Notes under the pieces: generated by a model | Database searches by the model: none | Seen by the model: the letters and a program-made list of their open reading frames with translations, nothing else | What the model was told of the DNA's origin: nothing | From: Oscillospiraceae bacterium | Lineage (GTDB): Bacteria; Bacillota; Clostridia; UMGS1810 | Assembly: GCA_021629085.1 (NCBI GenBank) | Contig: JAJXRJ010000006.1 | Coordinates: 1-64,000 of the forward strand | DNA: 64,000 nt | Direction of reading: 5' to 3' | Position numbers and translations under genes: made by a program | In this document: in pieces, positions 16,155 through 24,667 of the stretch | Numbering within the stretch: position 1 is the first letter of the stretch | Layout of the letters: each line of letters begins with the position of its first letter

Positions 16155-17516
16155 TTACGCAAAAACCAGGGTGACAATGCGCAGAATGAACAACGCAAAG
16201 GAAACCCACATAACCGGATGCACGTCTTTTATTTTGCCTGTGAACACCTTTAAGAGCACCCAGGTGATAATTCCATACATAATACCGTTGGCAATCGAAT
16301 AGGTAAACGGCATCATTACAATTGCCACAAACCCGCCGATGACGTCTGCAATATCGCCGTCAAAGGTCATTTTTTTCACCGAGCTCATCATCAAAAGGCC
16401 TACAAACACCAAAGCCGGTGTGGTGGCAAACCCCGGGATTGCCAGGAAAATGGGCGACAAGAACAGCGCCAGTGCAAACAATACCGCCGTGGTTACCGCA
16501 GTAAGGCCTGTACGTCCGCCCTGGGCAACGCCGGCGCTGCTTTCTACATAGCTGGTTACGGTAGAGGTGCCCAGGCAAGCGCCAACCACTGTGCCAACTG
16601 CATCCGCCAGCAATGCGCCGCCCGCTTTCGGCAGGTTCCCCTCTTTGTCTAAAAGGTTCCCTTTGTCGGCCACGCCGATTAACGTGCCGACCGTGTCAAA
16701 CAAATCTACAAACAGGAAGGAGAATACGATGACCGCAAACTCCAATGCATGGCTTGTCACATAGCTGAAATCAAACTGGAATAAATAGGGAGCAGCGGGA
16801 ATAAAGCTATAGTTTTGGAAGCTGGGGAACAAAGAATAAGCTTCTTTTTCCACATCCACCACATACCAGCCGGTCAATTCCGCAATCATGCCCAGAACCC
16901 AGGTGGCTAGAATCCCCCAGAGGATGGAGCCAGGCACCTTAAAGTGATGCATAATGCCAATGAGCACGAGCCCTACTATGGCCAAAACAAACTGCGGGGA
17001 AAGCACATCCCCCATGGCCACTAAGGTGGATGGGTCGCCAATGACAATCCCAGCGCCCTTTAATCCCACGATGGTAATAAACAACCCTATACCGGCTGTA
17101 ATGCCCAGCTTTAAGTTGGCCGGGACCTTGTTGACCAGCGTTTCACGGAACTTAAACAGGGAGAGGATAATGAAAATAATCCCTTCCACCAATACCGCTG
17201 TCAAAGCAATCTGCCAGGGATTGCTGATGCCGGCTTCTGCCATGGGGACACAAACAGAATACGCAAAATATGCATTTAATCCCATTCCAGAGGCAAGCGC
17301 AACTGGATAATTGGCAAAAAACGCCATACACAGGGTGGCCAAAACTGCTGACACTGCCGTGGCCGTAAAGACCGCGCCCTTGTCCATGCCTGCCGCAGAC
17401 AGGATAGACGGATTGACTGCCAGGATGTACACCATTGCTAAAAAGGTGGTAATGCCGGCAATGACCTCTGTTTTGACATTGGTGCCGTGTTCCTTCAGTT
17501 TAAAAACCTTTTCCAT
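16155..17516 (-). CDS. NCS2-family purine base permease (AzgA/PbuG type)
   Basis: This integral membrane importer (453 aa) for hypoxanthine, guanine or adenine belongs to the AzgA branch. It shows GMGLNAYFAYSVC in an early helix, the FVDLFDTVGTLIGVAD substrate-site motif, TSTVTSYVESSAGVAQGGRTGLTA, and about 12 hydrophobic segments. Its operon partner is a purine phosphoribosyltransferase. I looked for a purine riboswitch in the leader and saw none. Confidence 0.9.
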   Translation of the reverse strand: MEKVFKLKEHGTNVKTEVIAGITTFLAMVYILAVNPSILSAAGMDKGAVFTATAVSAVLATLCMAFFANYPVALASGMGLNAYFAYSVCVPMAEAGISNPWQIALTAVLVEGIIFIILSLFKFRETLVNKVPANLKLGITAGIGLFITIVGLKGAGIVIGDPSTLVAMGDVLSPQFVLAIVGLVLIGIMHHFKVPGSILWGILATWVLGMIAELTGWYVVDVEKEAYSLFPSFQNYSFIPAAPYLFQFDFSYVTSHALEFAVIVFSFLFVDLFDTVGTLIGVADKGNLLDKEGNLPKAGGALLADAVGTVVGACLGTSTVTSYVESSAGVAQGGRTGLTAVTTAVLFALALFLSPIFLAIPGFATTPALVFVGLLMMSSVKKMTFDGDIADVIGGFVAIVMMPFTYSIANGIMYGIITWVLLKVFTGKIKDVHPVMWVSFALFILRIVTLVFA

Positions 17517-17547
17517 ACAAATGCTCCTTATTTATTATTTTTCTCCT

Positions 17548-17576
17548 ATTTTATACTGAATGGGAAAGTTTTTCAA
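17548..17576 (-). promoter_or_regulatory. Promoter of the purine permease operon
   Basis: On the minus strand TTGAAA (17576-17571), 17 nt and TAAAAT (17553-17548) lie about 30 nt before the permease start. Confidence 0.55.
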
Positions 17577-17690
17577 GCGGTTTGCGCAAATTTCCCAACT
17601 TTTCAGCATTTTACCCAACAAATTTGCAAAACTTTATGGAAAACAGAGAGAAATTTTTATCTAGCGCCCGCCTGCTCCCCCCAAAACTTC

Positions 17691-17720
17691 TTGACATTCC
17701 TTCTCTGATTATAATATAAT
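17691..17720 (+). promoter_or_regulatory. glmS promoter
   Basis: TTGACA (17691-17696), 18 nt and TATAAT (17715-17720) precede the ribozyme; an overlapping TATAAT at 17710 is too close to the -35. Confidence 0.8.
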
Positions 17721-17761
17721 ATAGGATGGGAAAGTAAATATTGGAAAGGAGTTTTTACAAC

Positions 17762-17942
17762 CAGATAGGAGCGCCAGAACCGTGCAAATTTAAACGGTTG
17801 ACGAGGTTGGGGAGTATCGAAACATTCGGCGGATGCCCCACGGTGCCTGCACCACCGTAAAAAGGTCGACAAATCCTCTGCGCAAGCGGTTGCACAAAAC
17901 GGCCCGGTGTGAAACCCTTTGATTGATTCCCGAATGAAGGGG
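17762..17942 (+). ncRNA. glmS self-cleaving ribozyme
   Basis: The conserved core is present: AGCGCCAGAAC at the cleavage site (expected cut between A17770 and G17771), GTTGACGAGG, GGGGAGTATCGA, CGGCGGATGCCCC, and the P3 hairpin ACGGTG/CACCGT. It lies between a promoter and glmS. Glucosamine 6-phosphate activates cleavage in this class and lowers glmS expression. The 3' boundary is approximate. Confidence 0.95.
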
Positions 17943-18016
17943 TGATTTTTTTAAGCAAGGGATTCCATGCGCTTTTTTGGCAACAATAAAAGCATAAAAC
18001 AAGCATGGTTTTTTTT
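17915..18016 (+). other. Two hairpins with T-tracts between the ribozyme and glmS
   Basis: CCCTT (17915-17919) can pair with AAGGG (17937-17941), followed by a seven-T run (17946-17952). Next, CCATGC (17965-17970) can pair with GCATGG (18003-18008), followed by eight T (18009-18016), with an inner GCTTTT/AAAAGC stem. A competing ATGC/GCAT pairing also exists. They resemble weak terminators or a switch; the first may belong to the ribozyme's peripheral helices. Confidence 0.4.
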
Positions 18017-18055
18017 GCTGTACAACAATCATCAATGAAAGGGAGAATCGGATTT

Positions 18056-19876
18056 ATGTGCGGCATTGTAGGCTACATCGGCAACACCCCCGCAAAGGAC
18101 ATCCTGCTTTCCGGCCTTGCCCGGCTGGAATACCGGGGATATGACTCAGCGGGCATATCGGTACTTGAAAACGGTGCAATTACCACCATAAAGGCAAAGG
18201 GGCCTTTAAAAAACCTCAAACAAAAGACGAAGGGCGCGGCCCTTTTGGGCACGCTGGGCATTGGACACACGCGTTGGGCCACCCATGGCGCGCCGTCAGA
18301 CGAAAACTGCCATCCGCATCAAAGCGCAAGCGGGCGCATTTCTGTGGTGCACAATGGCATTATTGAAAATTATGAAGAATTAAAGACTGCATTGCAAAAA
18401 AAGGGTGTCTCATTTGTATCACAAACCGACACCGAGGTGCTGCCGCACCTCATTGAAACCTTTTATGAGGGCGATCTCTTAGACGCCGTCATCCGCGCGC
18501 TCAATTGCGTGGAGGGCAGCTATGCCCTTGGCGTGATCTGTGCCGACGAGCCCGAAAAACTGGTCGCGGTGCGAAAAGACAGCCCGCTCGTTGTGGGGCT
18601 TTTAGGGGGCGAATCATTCATTGCGTCTGACATCCCCGCCATTTTGGACAAAACACGGGATGTATACCTATTAAATGACGGCGAATTTGCCGTGCTCACA
18701 AAAGATGGCGTGACGCTGTGTGACAAGGACAAACAGCCCATTTCGCACAAAGTTTATCACGTGACGTTTGACGACACGGCAGCGCAAAAGGGCGGATTTG
18801 CGCACTTTATGCTCAAAGAAATCCACGAGCAGCCACAGGCCATCCGCGACACGCTGTTTGGAAGGCTTGCAAAAAATAAGCGCATCAAATTAGACGGCAT
18901 CTCACATCGTGACCTTTTAGACATCAACCGCATTTTTATTGTGGCGTGCGGTTCAGCCTATCACGCCGGGCTGGTGGGCAAAATTGCCATTGAGCGGCTC
19001 TCAGGCGTGCCGGTGGATGTGGATATTGCGTCGGAATTCCGCTACCGCGACCCCATCATTGACCAGCATACGCTGCTTATGGTCATCAGCCAATCGGGCG
19101 AAACGGCAGACACGCTGGCAGCGCTGCGGCTGGGCAAGGCCCGCGGCTGTAAATCGCTTGCCATCACCAATGTGGTGGGCAGTACCCTTTCGCGCGAGGC
19201 GGATTTTGTGTTTTACACCCACGCCGGGCCGGAAATTGCCGTGGCCTCCACCAAGGCGTACATCACCCAACTCATTGCGCTGTATCTGTTTGCGCTGTTT
19301 CTTGCGCAAGATCACACCTTTTCCACGCCCGAGCGGCAGGAGGCTCTTAAGGCAGAGCTTTTAACCCTCGCGGATAAGGTGGAAGAGACGCTTTCGTGCA
19401 CAGATGTGATGCGGCATATTGCAAACCATGTCTATAAAAAGACCGATATTTTTTATCTGGGCCGCGGTATGGACTATGCAGTGGCCATGGAGGGGTCGTT
19501 AAAGCTCAAGGAAATTTCCTACATCCACTCTGAGCCTTACGCAGGCGGCGAGCTCAAGCACGGGCCCATTGCTCTCATTGAGGACGGCACGGTGGTGATT
19601 GCAGTGAGCACCAATGAGGATTTGCGCGCGAAGATGGAGTCTAACATCCGGGAAGTGGAAAGCCGCGGCGCATATGTGGTGGGCATTGTGCCCCGCACAT
19701 TCGGCTCGGCGGGCAACCGGTTTGACGCGGTGTGCCAGCTGCCCGAAACCGACCCGTTGTTAACGCCGGTTGTGGCCATTGTGCCCTTGCAGCTGCTTTC
19801 CTACTATGTGTCGGCAAAAAAGGGGCTGAGCGTTGACAAACCGCGCAATTTGGCTAAATCGGTGACAGTAGAATAA
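18056..19876 (+). CDS. glmS: Glutamine-fructose-6-phosphate aminotransferase GlmS
   Basis: This enzyme (606 aa) makes glucosamine 6-phosphate, the first step to UDP-GlcNAc and peptidoglycan. The N-terminal glutaminase begins MCGIVGYIG with nucleophile C2, which fixes the start at ATG 18056 behind AAAGGGAG. Two SIS domains follow (about 285-460 and 460-600), and the C-terminus PRNLAKSVTVE is the family ending. It is controlled by the glmS ribozyme upstream and followed by a nucleotide-kinase-like gene in the same direction. Confidence 0.97.
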   Translation: MCGIVGYIGNTPAKDILLSGLARLEYRGYDSAGISVLENGAITTIKAKGPLKNLKQKTKGAALLGTLGIGHTRWATHGAPSDENCHPHQSASGRISVVHNGIIENYEELKTALQKKGVSFVSQTDTEVLPHLIETFYEGDLLDAVIRALNCVEGSYALGVICADEPEKLVAVRKDSPLVVGLLGGESFIASDIPAILDKTRDVYLLNDGEFAVLTKDGVTLCDKDKQPISHKVYHVTFDDTAAQKGGFAHFMLKEIHEQPQAIRDTLFGRLAKNKRIKLDGISHRDLLDINRIFIVACGSAYHAGLVGKIAIERLSGVPVDVDIASEFRYRDPIIDQHTLLMVISQSGETADTLAALRLGKARGCKSLAITNVVGSTLSREADFVFYTHAGPEIAVASTKAYITQLIALYLFALFLAQDHTFSTPERQEALKAELLTLADKVEETLSCTDVMRHIANHVYKKTDIFYLGRGMDYAVAMEGSLKLKEISYIHSEPYAGGELKHGPIALIEDGTVVIAVSTNEDLRAKMESNIREVESRGAYVVGIVPRTFGSAGNRFDAVCQLPETDPLLTPVVAIVPLQLLSYYVSAKKGLSVDKPRNLAKSVTVE

Positions 19877-19901
19877 AATTTATCATAGAGGAGCGGATTT
19901 T

Positions 19902-20525
19902 ATGCGGAAAATAGTGGTTACCATCAGCCGCGAATTTGGCAGTGGCGGCAGGAAAATCGGCGAACTTCTGGCGCAAAGCCTGGGCATTTCATTTTACGAC
20001 AAAGCGCTCATTGACATGGCGGCTGAAAAAAGCGGCCTCTCAAAAGAATTTATTGAGAGCCGCGAGCAACAGATGAATTCCAGCCTCCTCTACATGCTGA
20101 CCATGAACAATTACTATTCCAACGCCATGCTCTCCAAAGATATCTTGTCCCCGCAAGACAGCTTGTTTATCACGCAGGGCAAGCTTATCAAAAGCATTGC
20201 CGAAAAGGAGAGCTGTGTGATTGTGGGACGGTGTGCGGACTATATCTTGCGCAAGAGAGACGACTGTTTGAATCTCTTTATTTACGCTGACATGGAAAAC
20301 AAGGTGAAACGCGCCGTAGAGGAATATGGGATTGCGCCTGATAATGCAGAAAATGAGCTGCGCAAAAACGACAAGGCGCGCGCCACACACTATCACCACT
20401 ACACCGGCCGCAGCTGGGGAGATGTGCACAACTATCACATGTGCCTTTCTTCCTCGATGTTGGGTGTGGAAGGCACCGCTGCTATGCTAAAGGCGTATGT
20501 CAATAAAATCCGGCTGGACGGATAG
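19902..20525 (+). CDS. Cytidylate kinase-like family protein
   Basis: This P-loop protein (207 aa) matches the cytidylate-kinase-like family common in gut Firmicutes: MRKIVVTISREFGSGGRKIGE with the GSGGRKIG phosphate loop near residues 14-21, a central VIVGRCADYIL strand and LFIYADMENKVKR. It is not the canonical cmk, and its substrate is unknown. It lies 25 nt after glmS, behind AGAGGAG, and ends at a strong terminator. Confidence 0.85.
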   Translation: MRKIVVTISREFGSGGRKIGELLAQSLGISFYDKALIDMAAEKSGLSKEFIESREQQMNSSLLYMLTMNNYYSNAMLSKDILSPQDSLFITQGKLIKSIAEKESCVIVGRCADYILRKRDDCLNLFIYADMENKVKRAVEEYGIAPDNAENELRKNDKARATHYHHYTGRSWGDVHNYHMCLSSSMLGVEGTAAMLKAYVNKIRLDG

Positions 20526-20538
20526 GGAAAAACGTCTT

Positions 20539-20564
20539 AACCCCCGAATTTTCGGGGGTTTTTT
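20539..20564 (+). terminator. Intrinsic terminator after the kinase-like gene
   Basis: CCCCCGAA (20541-20548) pairs with TTCGGGGG (20551-20558) and is followed by six T. Confidence 0.9.
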
Positions 20565-20582
20565 GTTTGCCTGAAATTGGAT

Positions 20583-20612
20583 TTGCATAATTTATATATT
20601 ATATGATATACT
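20583..20612 (+). promoter_or_regulatory. Promoter of the SLH-GH18 gene
   Basis: TTGCAT (20583-20588), 18 nt and TATACT (20607-20612), in an AT-rich stretch. Confidence 0.6.
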
Positions 20613-20670
20613 TTTGCATATCCAAGGAGCCTTGTGCTTTCTGCACAGCGAGAAAAAGGGAGGATCGTAT

Positions 20671-22626
20671 ATGCGAAAACTTCTGCTTGTGATGACCCTT
20701 CTTCTGACCATCAGTTTTGTCCTTCCCGCATACACGGACGCGGCCATTCCCGCTGCGGACGATTTTTTGACCGACATTGACATGCAGTGGTATGAGCCCT
20801 ATGTGCAGACCCTTTACGACATGGGCGTGTTAAACGGCGACCAGACCCGTGCAAACGGCGATTCCAATGTGACGCGCGGCGAATTTGTGGCGCTGCTCAC
20901 CCGTGCGTTTTACAATTTAGAAGGATATGTGGGGGCCACCCACTTCCCCGATGTCAAGCCCGGCGACCTGTTTTATGAAAACATCTCCATGGCAGCGCAA
21001 AACGGGCTGGTGCAAGGGGACAGCGCAGGGCGGTTCAACCGGGATGCGCACATTACGCGCGAAGAGATTGTGCTGATTGTAAGCCGGCTGCTAAGAGACA
21101 AACCTGCGGATGGCAGCGTTTCTTTTTCCGACATTAAAAAGAACTATCCCTACCGCACCGAGCTTGCACGGGCGGTGTCGCTTGGCGTGATAACCGGCTA
21201 TGATGACAACACGTTTCGCCCCTATCAAAACGCCACCCGCGCCGAGAGCGCCGTGATGATTTTAAATGCGTTTTCGGTTTACGGGTCCAAAGGGACAGAC
21301 ACGGAAGTGCTGCAGTTTGCGGAAAACTACTTTGCCAACGACCGGCGGGATCCAGCTTCCAATTTAGATTCTGCAACTGGTACTGAGGCAAAGGATATCA
21401 AATACCGCGATGAGATTTTGAAGTTTATCGCCGCGCAGGGTGCGTCCGTGCAAAAAAACACATCCGGCGTGCAATTTACCCTACAGGAGCAGACCAATAA
21501 CACCGCAACCGTTTTGGCCCGCTTTGCCACCAGCCACACAGTGCAGTATGCCGGCGGCGAACAAAAGACGCGCAGCTATGACGGTGAAACCACGCTGTAT
21601 CTGTTAAAACGCGCGGGCTACTGGAAGGTGTACCGCACAGATGCACATTTGAAGGTACGCGGGAAAATTAACCTTACCTGGGAGGTATTCCAAAACCCGC
21701 CTGATTATGCGCCGGACGGGGTGAATGTAATTTCCCCCACCTGGTATGAGCTCATTGCAGACAACAGCTTCCCAAACGCGCCGGTGGTGTATTCCGATTC
21801 GTCCACCACCATCCGTTTGACTGACAAGGCCAATCAAAAATATTTGGACTATGTGAGAAACAACGGATATGATTTGTGGATTGCCTACCGCAACGATTTT
21901 AACACGCACAACACCCGCAAATTTATGAGCAGTGCAGACGCGCGCATCCATGCGGTGAAGCTTGTCATTCAGGGCGTGCTTAAAACGCGTGCAGACGGCA
22001 TCAATATGGACTTTGAAAACATGCTGGACCGCGACGTTTACACCCGGCATGTAAAGGAAATTGCGCTTGCCATGCGCGAACTGGGCCTTGTGACCAGTGT
22101 GGACATCAACAAATATGAAAAGACAGGCGGCTCGTGGTCGCTGTGCTTTGACCGGGACGCAATTGACCGTGTGGCGGACTACTCTGTTGTGATGGCATAC
22201 GACCAATATGGCACATTCAGCACAAGTGCAGGGCCGGTTGCCGGGCTTTCGTGGGTGCGCGGCGTGGTACAAAATGTGCTGCGCGAGGTTGCGCCCGAGC
22301 GTCTGGTTTTGGGCGTGCCCTTCTACGTGCGGGTTTGGCAGGAGCAAAACGGCAAGGTGGTAAAAACGTCCGCAGTGAGCATGGAGCGCGCCGCACAGCT
22401 CATCCGTGAAAACAACGGCCAAATTTCCTACAACAGCACGGACGGGCAGGACGTGGCCACTTGGAAGAGCGGCAACACCACGTATAAAGTGTGGATTGAA
22501 GATGCGGCGTCCATTTCACGTAAAGCAGCGCTCATCAAAGAATACGGCCTGGCGGGCGTTGCTTCCTGGCGGCGCGGCTTTGAAACGTCAGACATTTGGC
22601 AGACGCTAATCAACAGCCTATCATAA
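20671..22626 (+). CDS. S-layer-homology domain protein with GH18 glycosidase domain
   Basis: This secreted protein (651 aa) has a signal peptide (1-24), three SLH repeats (about 27-205; FPDVKPGDLFYENIS, FSDIKKNYPYRTEL and ITGYDDNTFRPYQNATRAE), a linker domain (about 215-340) and a GH18 barrel (about 345-650). The catalytic motif DGINMDFEN places the acid at E449. GH18 domains of this YaaH-like branch cut peptidoglycan or chitin. The SLH repeats should bind it to wall polymers. ATG 20671 is preferred because AAAGGGAGG precedes it and the signal peptide then begins MRKLL. Confidence 0.92.
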   Translation: MRKLLLVMTLLLTISFVLPAYTDAAIPAADDFLTDIDMQWYEPYVQTLYDMGVLNGDQTRANGDSNVTRGEFVALLTRAFYNLEGYVGATHFPDVKPGDLFYENISMAAQNGLVQGDSAGRFNRDAHITREEIVLIVSRLLRDKPADGSVSFSDIKKNYPYRTELARAVSLGVITGYDDNTFRPYQNATRAESAVMILNAFSVYGSKGTDTEVLQFAENYFANDRRDPASNLDSATGTEAKDIKYRDEILKFIAAQGASVQKNTSGVQFTLQEQTNNTATVLARFATSHTVQYAGGEQKTRSYDGETTLYLLKRAGYWKVYRTDAHLKVRGKINLTWEVFQNPPDYAPDGVNVISPTWYELIADNSFPNAPVVYSDSSTTIRLTDKANQKYLDYVRNNGYDLWIAYRNDFNTHNTRKFMSSADARIHAVKLVIQGVLKTRADGINMDFENMLDRDVYTRHVKEIALAMRELGLVTSVDINKYEKTGGSWSLCFDRDAIDRVADYSVVMAYDQYGTFSTSAGPVAGLSWVRGVVQNVLREVAPERLVLGVPFYVRVWQEQNGKVVKTSAVSMERAAQLIRENNGQISYNSTDGQDVATWKSGNTTYKVWIEDAASISRKAALIKEYGLAGVASWRRGFETSDIWQTLINSLS

Positions 22627-22662
22627 AAAAGGAAAGCGCCTTTTTCCATTCTGATAAAAATC

Positions 22663-22699
22663 AAAAACCGCGAAAGGTTTCTATCTTTCGCGGTTTTTT
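22663..22699. terminator. Bidirectional terminator
   Basis: AAACCGCGAAAG (22665-22676) pairs with CTTTCGCGGTTT (22685-22696), with A and T runs on both sides. It separates the SLH-GH18 gene from serS. Confidence 0.88.
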
Positions 22700-22721
22700 A
22701 CTGTTTATCATTTTTTGCATT

Positions 22722-22757
22722 ATCTTGCACAAGATAATACAAAATCTTGTGCAAGAT
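22722..22757. repeat. 14-bp inverted repeat whose arms are themselves near-palindromes
   Basis: ATCTTGCACAAGAT (22722-22735) and its exact complement ATCTTGTGCAAGAT (22744-22757) are separated by 8 nt. Each arm can also fold on itself (ATCTTG/CAAGAT). It lies directly after the serS stop codon. Confidence 0.8.
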
Positions 22758-22758
22758 T

Positions 22759-24027
22759 TTATCGGATAATGTCGGTTCCCATATAAGGACGAAGAACTTC
22801 GGGCACCGTTACAGTTCCATCTGCATTTTGGTAGTTTTCCAAAATGGCTGCCACAGTCCTGCCCACCGCAACGCCGCTGCCGTTTAATGTATGCACAAAC
22901 TGCGGTTTGTCTTTCGGGCTTTTGCGATATTTGATGTTGGCCCGGCGCGCTTGGAAATCCTCAAAATTGGAGCAGGAAGAGATTTCTACAAACCGACCGT
23001 AGCTGGGCATCCACACTTCTATATCATATTTCATAGCTGCGGTAAAGCCAAGATCGCCCACACAGATTTTTACCACACGATAGGGCAACTTGAGCAGCTG
23101 CAGCACACGTTCTGCGTCGTTGGTCAGCTTTTCCAGCTCCTCATAGGAGTGCTCTGGCTCGACAAATTTTACCAGCTCCACCTTGTTAAACTGATGCTGG
23201 CGAATCAGGCCGCGCGTATCCTTTCCGGCAGAGCCTGCCTCCGCCCGGAAGCATGCGGAATAGGCCACATGCTTGATGGGAAGCTGATTGCCATCCAAAA
23301 TTTCATCGCGATACATATTGGTCACCGGAACTTCCGCAGTGGGGATCAGGAAGTAATCGGTGTTCATCACCTTAAATGCATCCTCTTCAAATTTCGGCAG
23401 TTGCCCGGTGCCCACCATACTGCGCCGGTGCACCATATACGGCGGGAAAATTTCAGTGTAGCCATGCTGTTCGGTGTGTGTGTTTAAGAAAAAGTTGATG
23501 ATGGAACGTTCCAGCCGCGCACCCTGCCCCCGATAAAAGGTAAACCGGGTGCCGGTCACCTTCCCGGCGGTGGGTGCATCCAAAATATTGAGATCCGCAC
23601 CAATGTCCCAATGTGCTTTGGGTGCAAAGTCAAACGTTGTGGGCGTTAAAAACCGCCGGATTTCCACATTATCCTCATCGGTATCCCCATCTGGCACGGT
23701 TTCATTGGGCAGATTGGGGATGGTCATCATCAAATTTTGCAGTTTTTCCTCCAAATCCCGCACTTTTTCATCGTATTCTTTAATGGAATCAGAAAGTTTT
23801 TTCATCTCTTCAAAAATGCCGGAAACGTCTTTTCCCTCTTTTTTCAGCACAGGAATCTGCTTGCTTTGCTGGTTTTGTGCATTTTTGAGCTGTTCCACTT
23901 CATATAAAAGCTCCCGGCGTGCGTTATCCAGCGCCAGAACCGCGTCAATATCCACAGTTTCTTTCCGTCTTGCAAGAGCAGCTTTCACTTTTTCTGTCTC
24001 TTGACGAATCAATTTGATGTCCAACAT
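22759..24027 (-). CDS. serS: Seryl-tRNA synthetase
   Basis: This class II synthetase (422 aa) charges tRNA-Ser (and tRNA-Sec where present). The N-terminal antiparallel coiled coil spans about 30-105. Motif 2 is FRAEAGSAGKDTRGLIRQHQF, preceded by the serine-site TAEVPVTN, and motif 3 is GSGVAVGRTVAAILEN. No T-box leader is present in the short space upstream. It is the last gene of the minus-strand run from dnaA. Confidence 0.97.
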   Translation of the reverse strand: MLDIKLIRQETEKVKAALARRKETVDIDAVLALDNARRELLYEVEQLKNAQNQQSKQIPVLKKEGKDVSGIFEEMKKLSDSIKEYDEKVRDLEEKLQNLMMTIPNLPNETVPDGDTDEDNVEIRRFLTPTTFDFAPKAHWDIGADLNILDAPTAGKVTGTRFTFYRGQGARLERSIINFFLNTHTEQHGYTEIFPPYMVHRRSMVGTGQLPKFEEDAFKVMNTDYFLIPTAEVPVTNMYRDEILDGNQLPIKHVAYSACFRAEAGSAGKDTRGLIRQHQFNKVELVKFVEPEHSYEELEKLTNDAERVLQLLKLPYRVVKICVGDLGFTAAMKYDIEVWMPSYGRFVEISSCSNFEDFQARRANIKYRKSPKDKPQFVHTLNGSGVAVGRTVAAILENYQNADGTVTVPEVLRPYMGTDIIR

Positions 24028-24055
24028 CTTAAAAACTCCTTTGTGATAAATTTGG

Positions 24056-24463
24056 TCAGCTTAATATTAGATCATACAAATAGCGTTGCAGCACACTGAA
24101 ACTGTCAGTGTTCATCTCCGCCAGCAAAGCACGCGCTTCGGAAACCTTCCCTTCCCGGTACAAATCATATGCCTGCATGAGCAGTGCATCATATTCACTG
24201 TTGCCTGCCAATGCAGCCACAGCTTGGGTTTCCTCCAATTTTTTTGTCGTGTCGGCAAGCAGTGCAGACGCAGCTTCCAACTCTTTTTTCAGCATTTCAT
24301 TTTCCTCGGTGAGCTGGCTCACACTTGAGCGCATCCCTCGTATGTTTTCTTCGTTTTCCTTTTGAATATTATTTTGTGTGAAAAACGCAAAGACAATCAA
24401 AATAAGAGCGAAAGAAAACAGGATCCCTGTGTAAATCCACAAAAACTTTGTGTTTTTCTTCAT
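24056..24463 (-). CDS. Small membrane protein with coiled coil, function unknown
   Basis: I do not recognise this family. From ATG 24463 the product is 135 aa: a short basic N-terminus, one membrane helix (about 8-28), a heptad-like coiled coil (about 33-78) and a C-terminal helical pair resembling one TPR unit (YDALLMQAYDLYREGKVSEARALLAEM). The start is uncertain; an in-frame ATG at 24496 has GGAGG only 2 nt upstream. It lies between parB and serS, and a perfect parS site is about 55 bp upstream. The layout recalls bitopic division or segregation accessory proteins, but that is inference. Confidence 0.65.
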   Translation of the reverse strand: MKKNTKFLWIYTGILFSFALILIVFAFFTQNNIQKENEENIRGMRSSVSQLTEENEMLKKELEAASALLADTTKKLEETQAVAALAGNSEYDALLMQAYDLYREGKVSEARALLAEMNTDSFSVLQRYLYDLILS

Positions 24464-24517
24464 GGTATTTTGGCCCGGGGCACCCCCGGCGTCCATAGCC
24501 TCCTTCCCAAATGGCAA

Positions 24518-24533
24518 TGTTCCACGTGGAACA
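24518..24533. promoter_or_regulatory. parS centromere site
   Basis: TGTTCCACGTGGAACA is a perfect 16-bp palindrome and differs by one base from the Bacillus parS consensus TGTTNCACGTGAAACA. It lies about 130 bp downstream of parB and 11 kb from the predicted origin, as expected for a ParB loading site. Confidence 0.92.
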
Positions 24534-24667
24534 ATTTTCACATTTTTAAAAATTCTTCTTGTCCTGTCCAAATTTTGCCGTTGCTTAGGTTTTCTTGTTT
24601 TTTATAAAATCATACCAGGTGATTTCTTAAAATGCGGCATACGGCAATTTTAAAGCCCGGTTTTTTC

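Noticed and set aside
17517..17690. Purine riboswitch before the NCS2 permease
   Set aside because: I looked for the conserved loop and junction pattern on the minus strand and did not find it; only a plain promoter is present.
24028..24055. T-box leader for serS
   Set aside because: The gap to the upstream gene is too short and lacks the GGTGGNACCGCG core.
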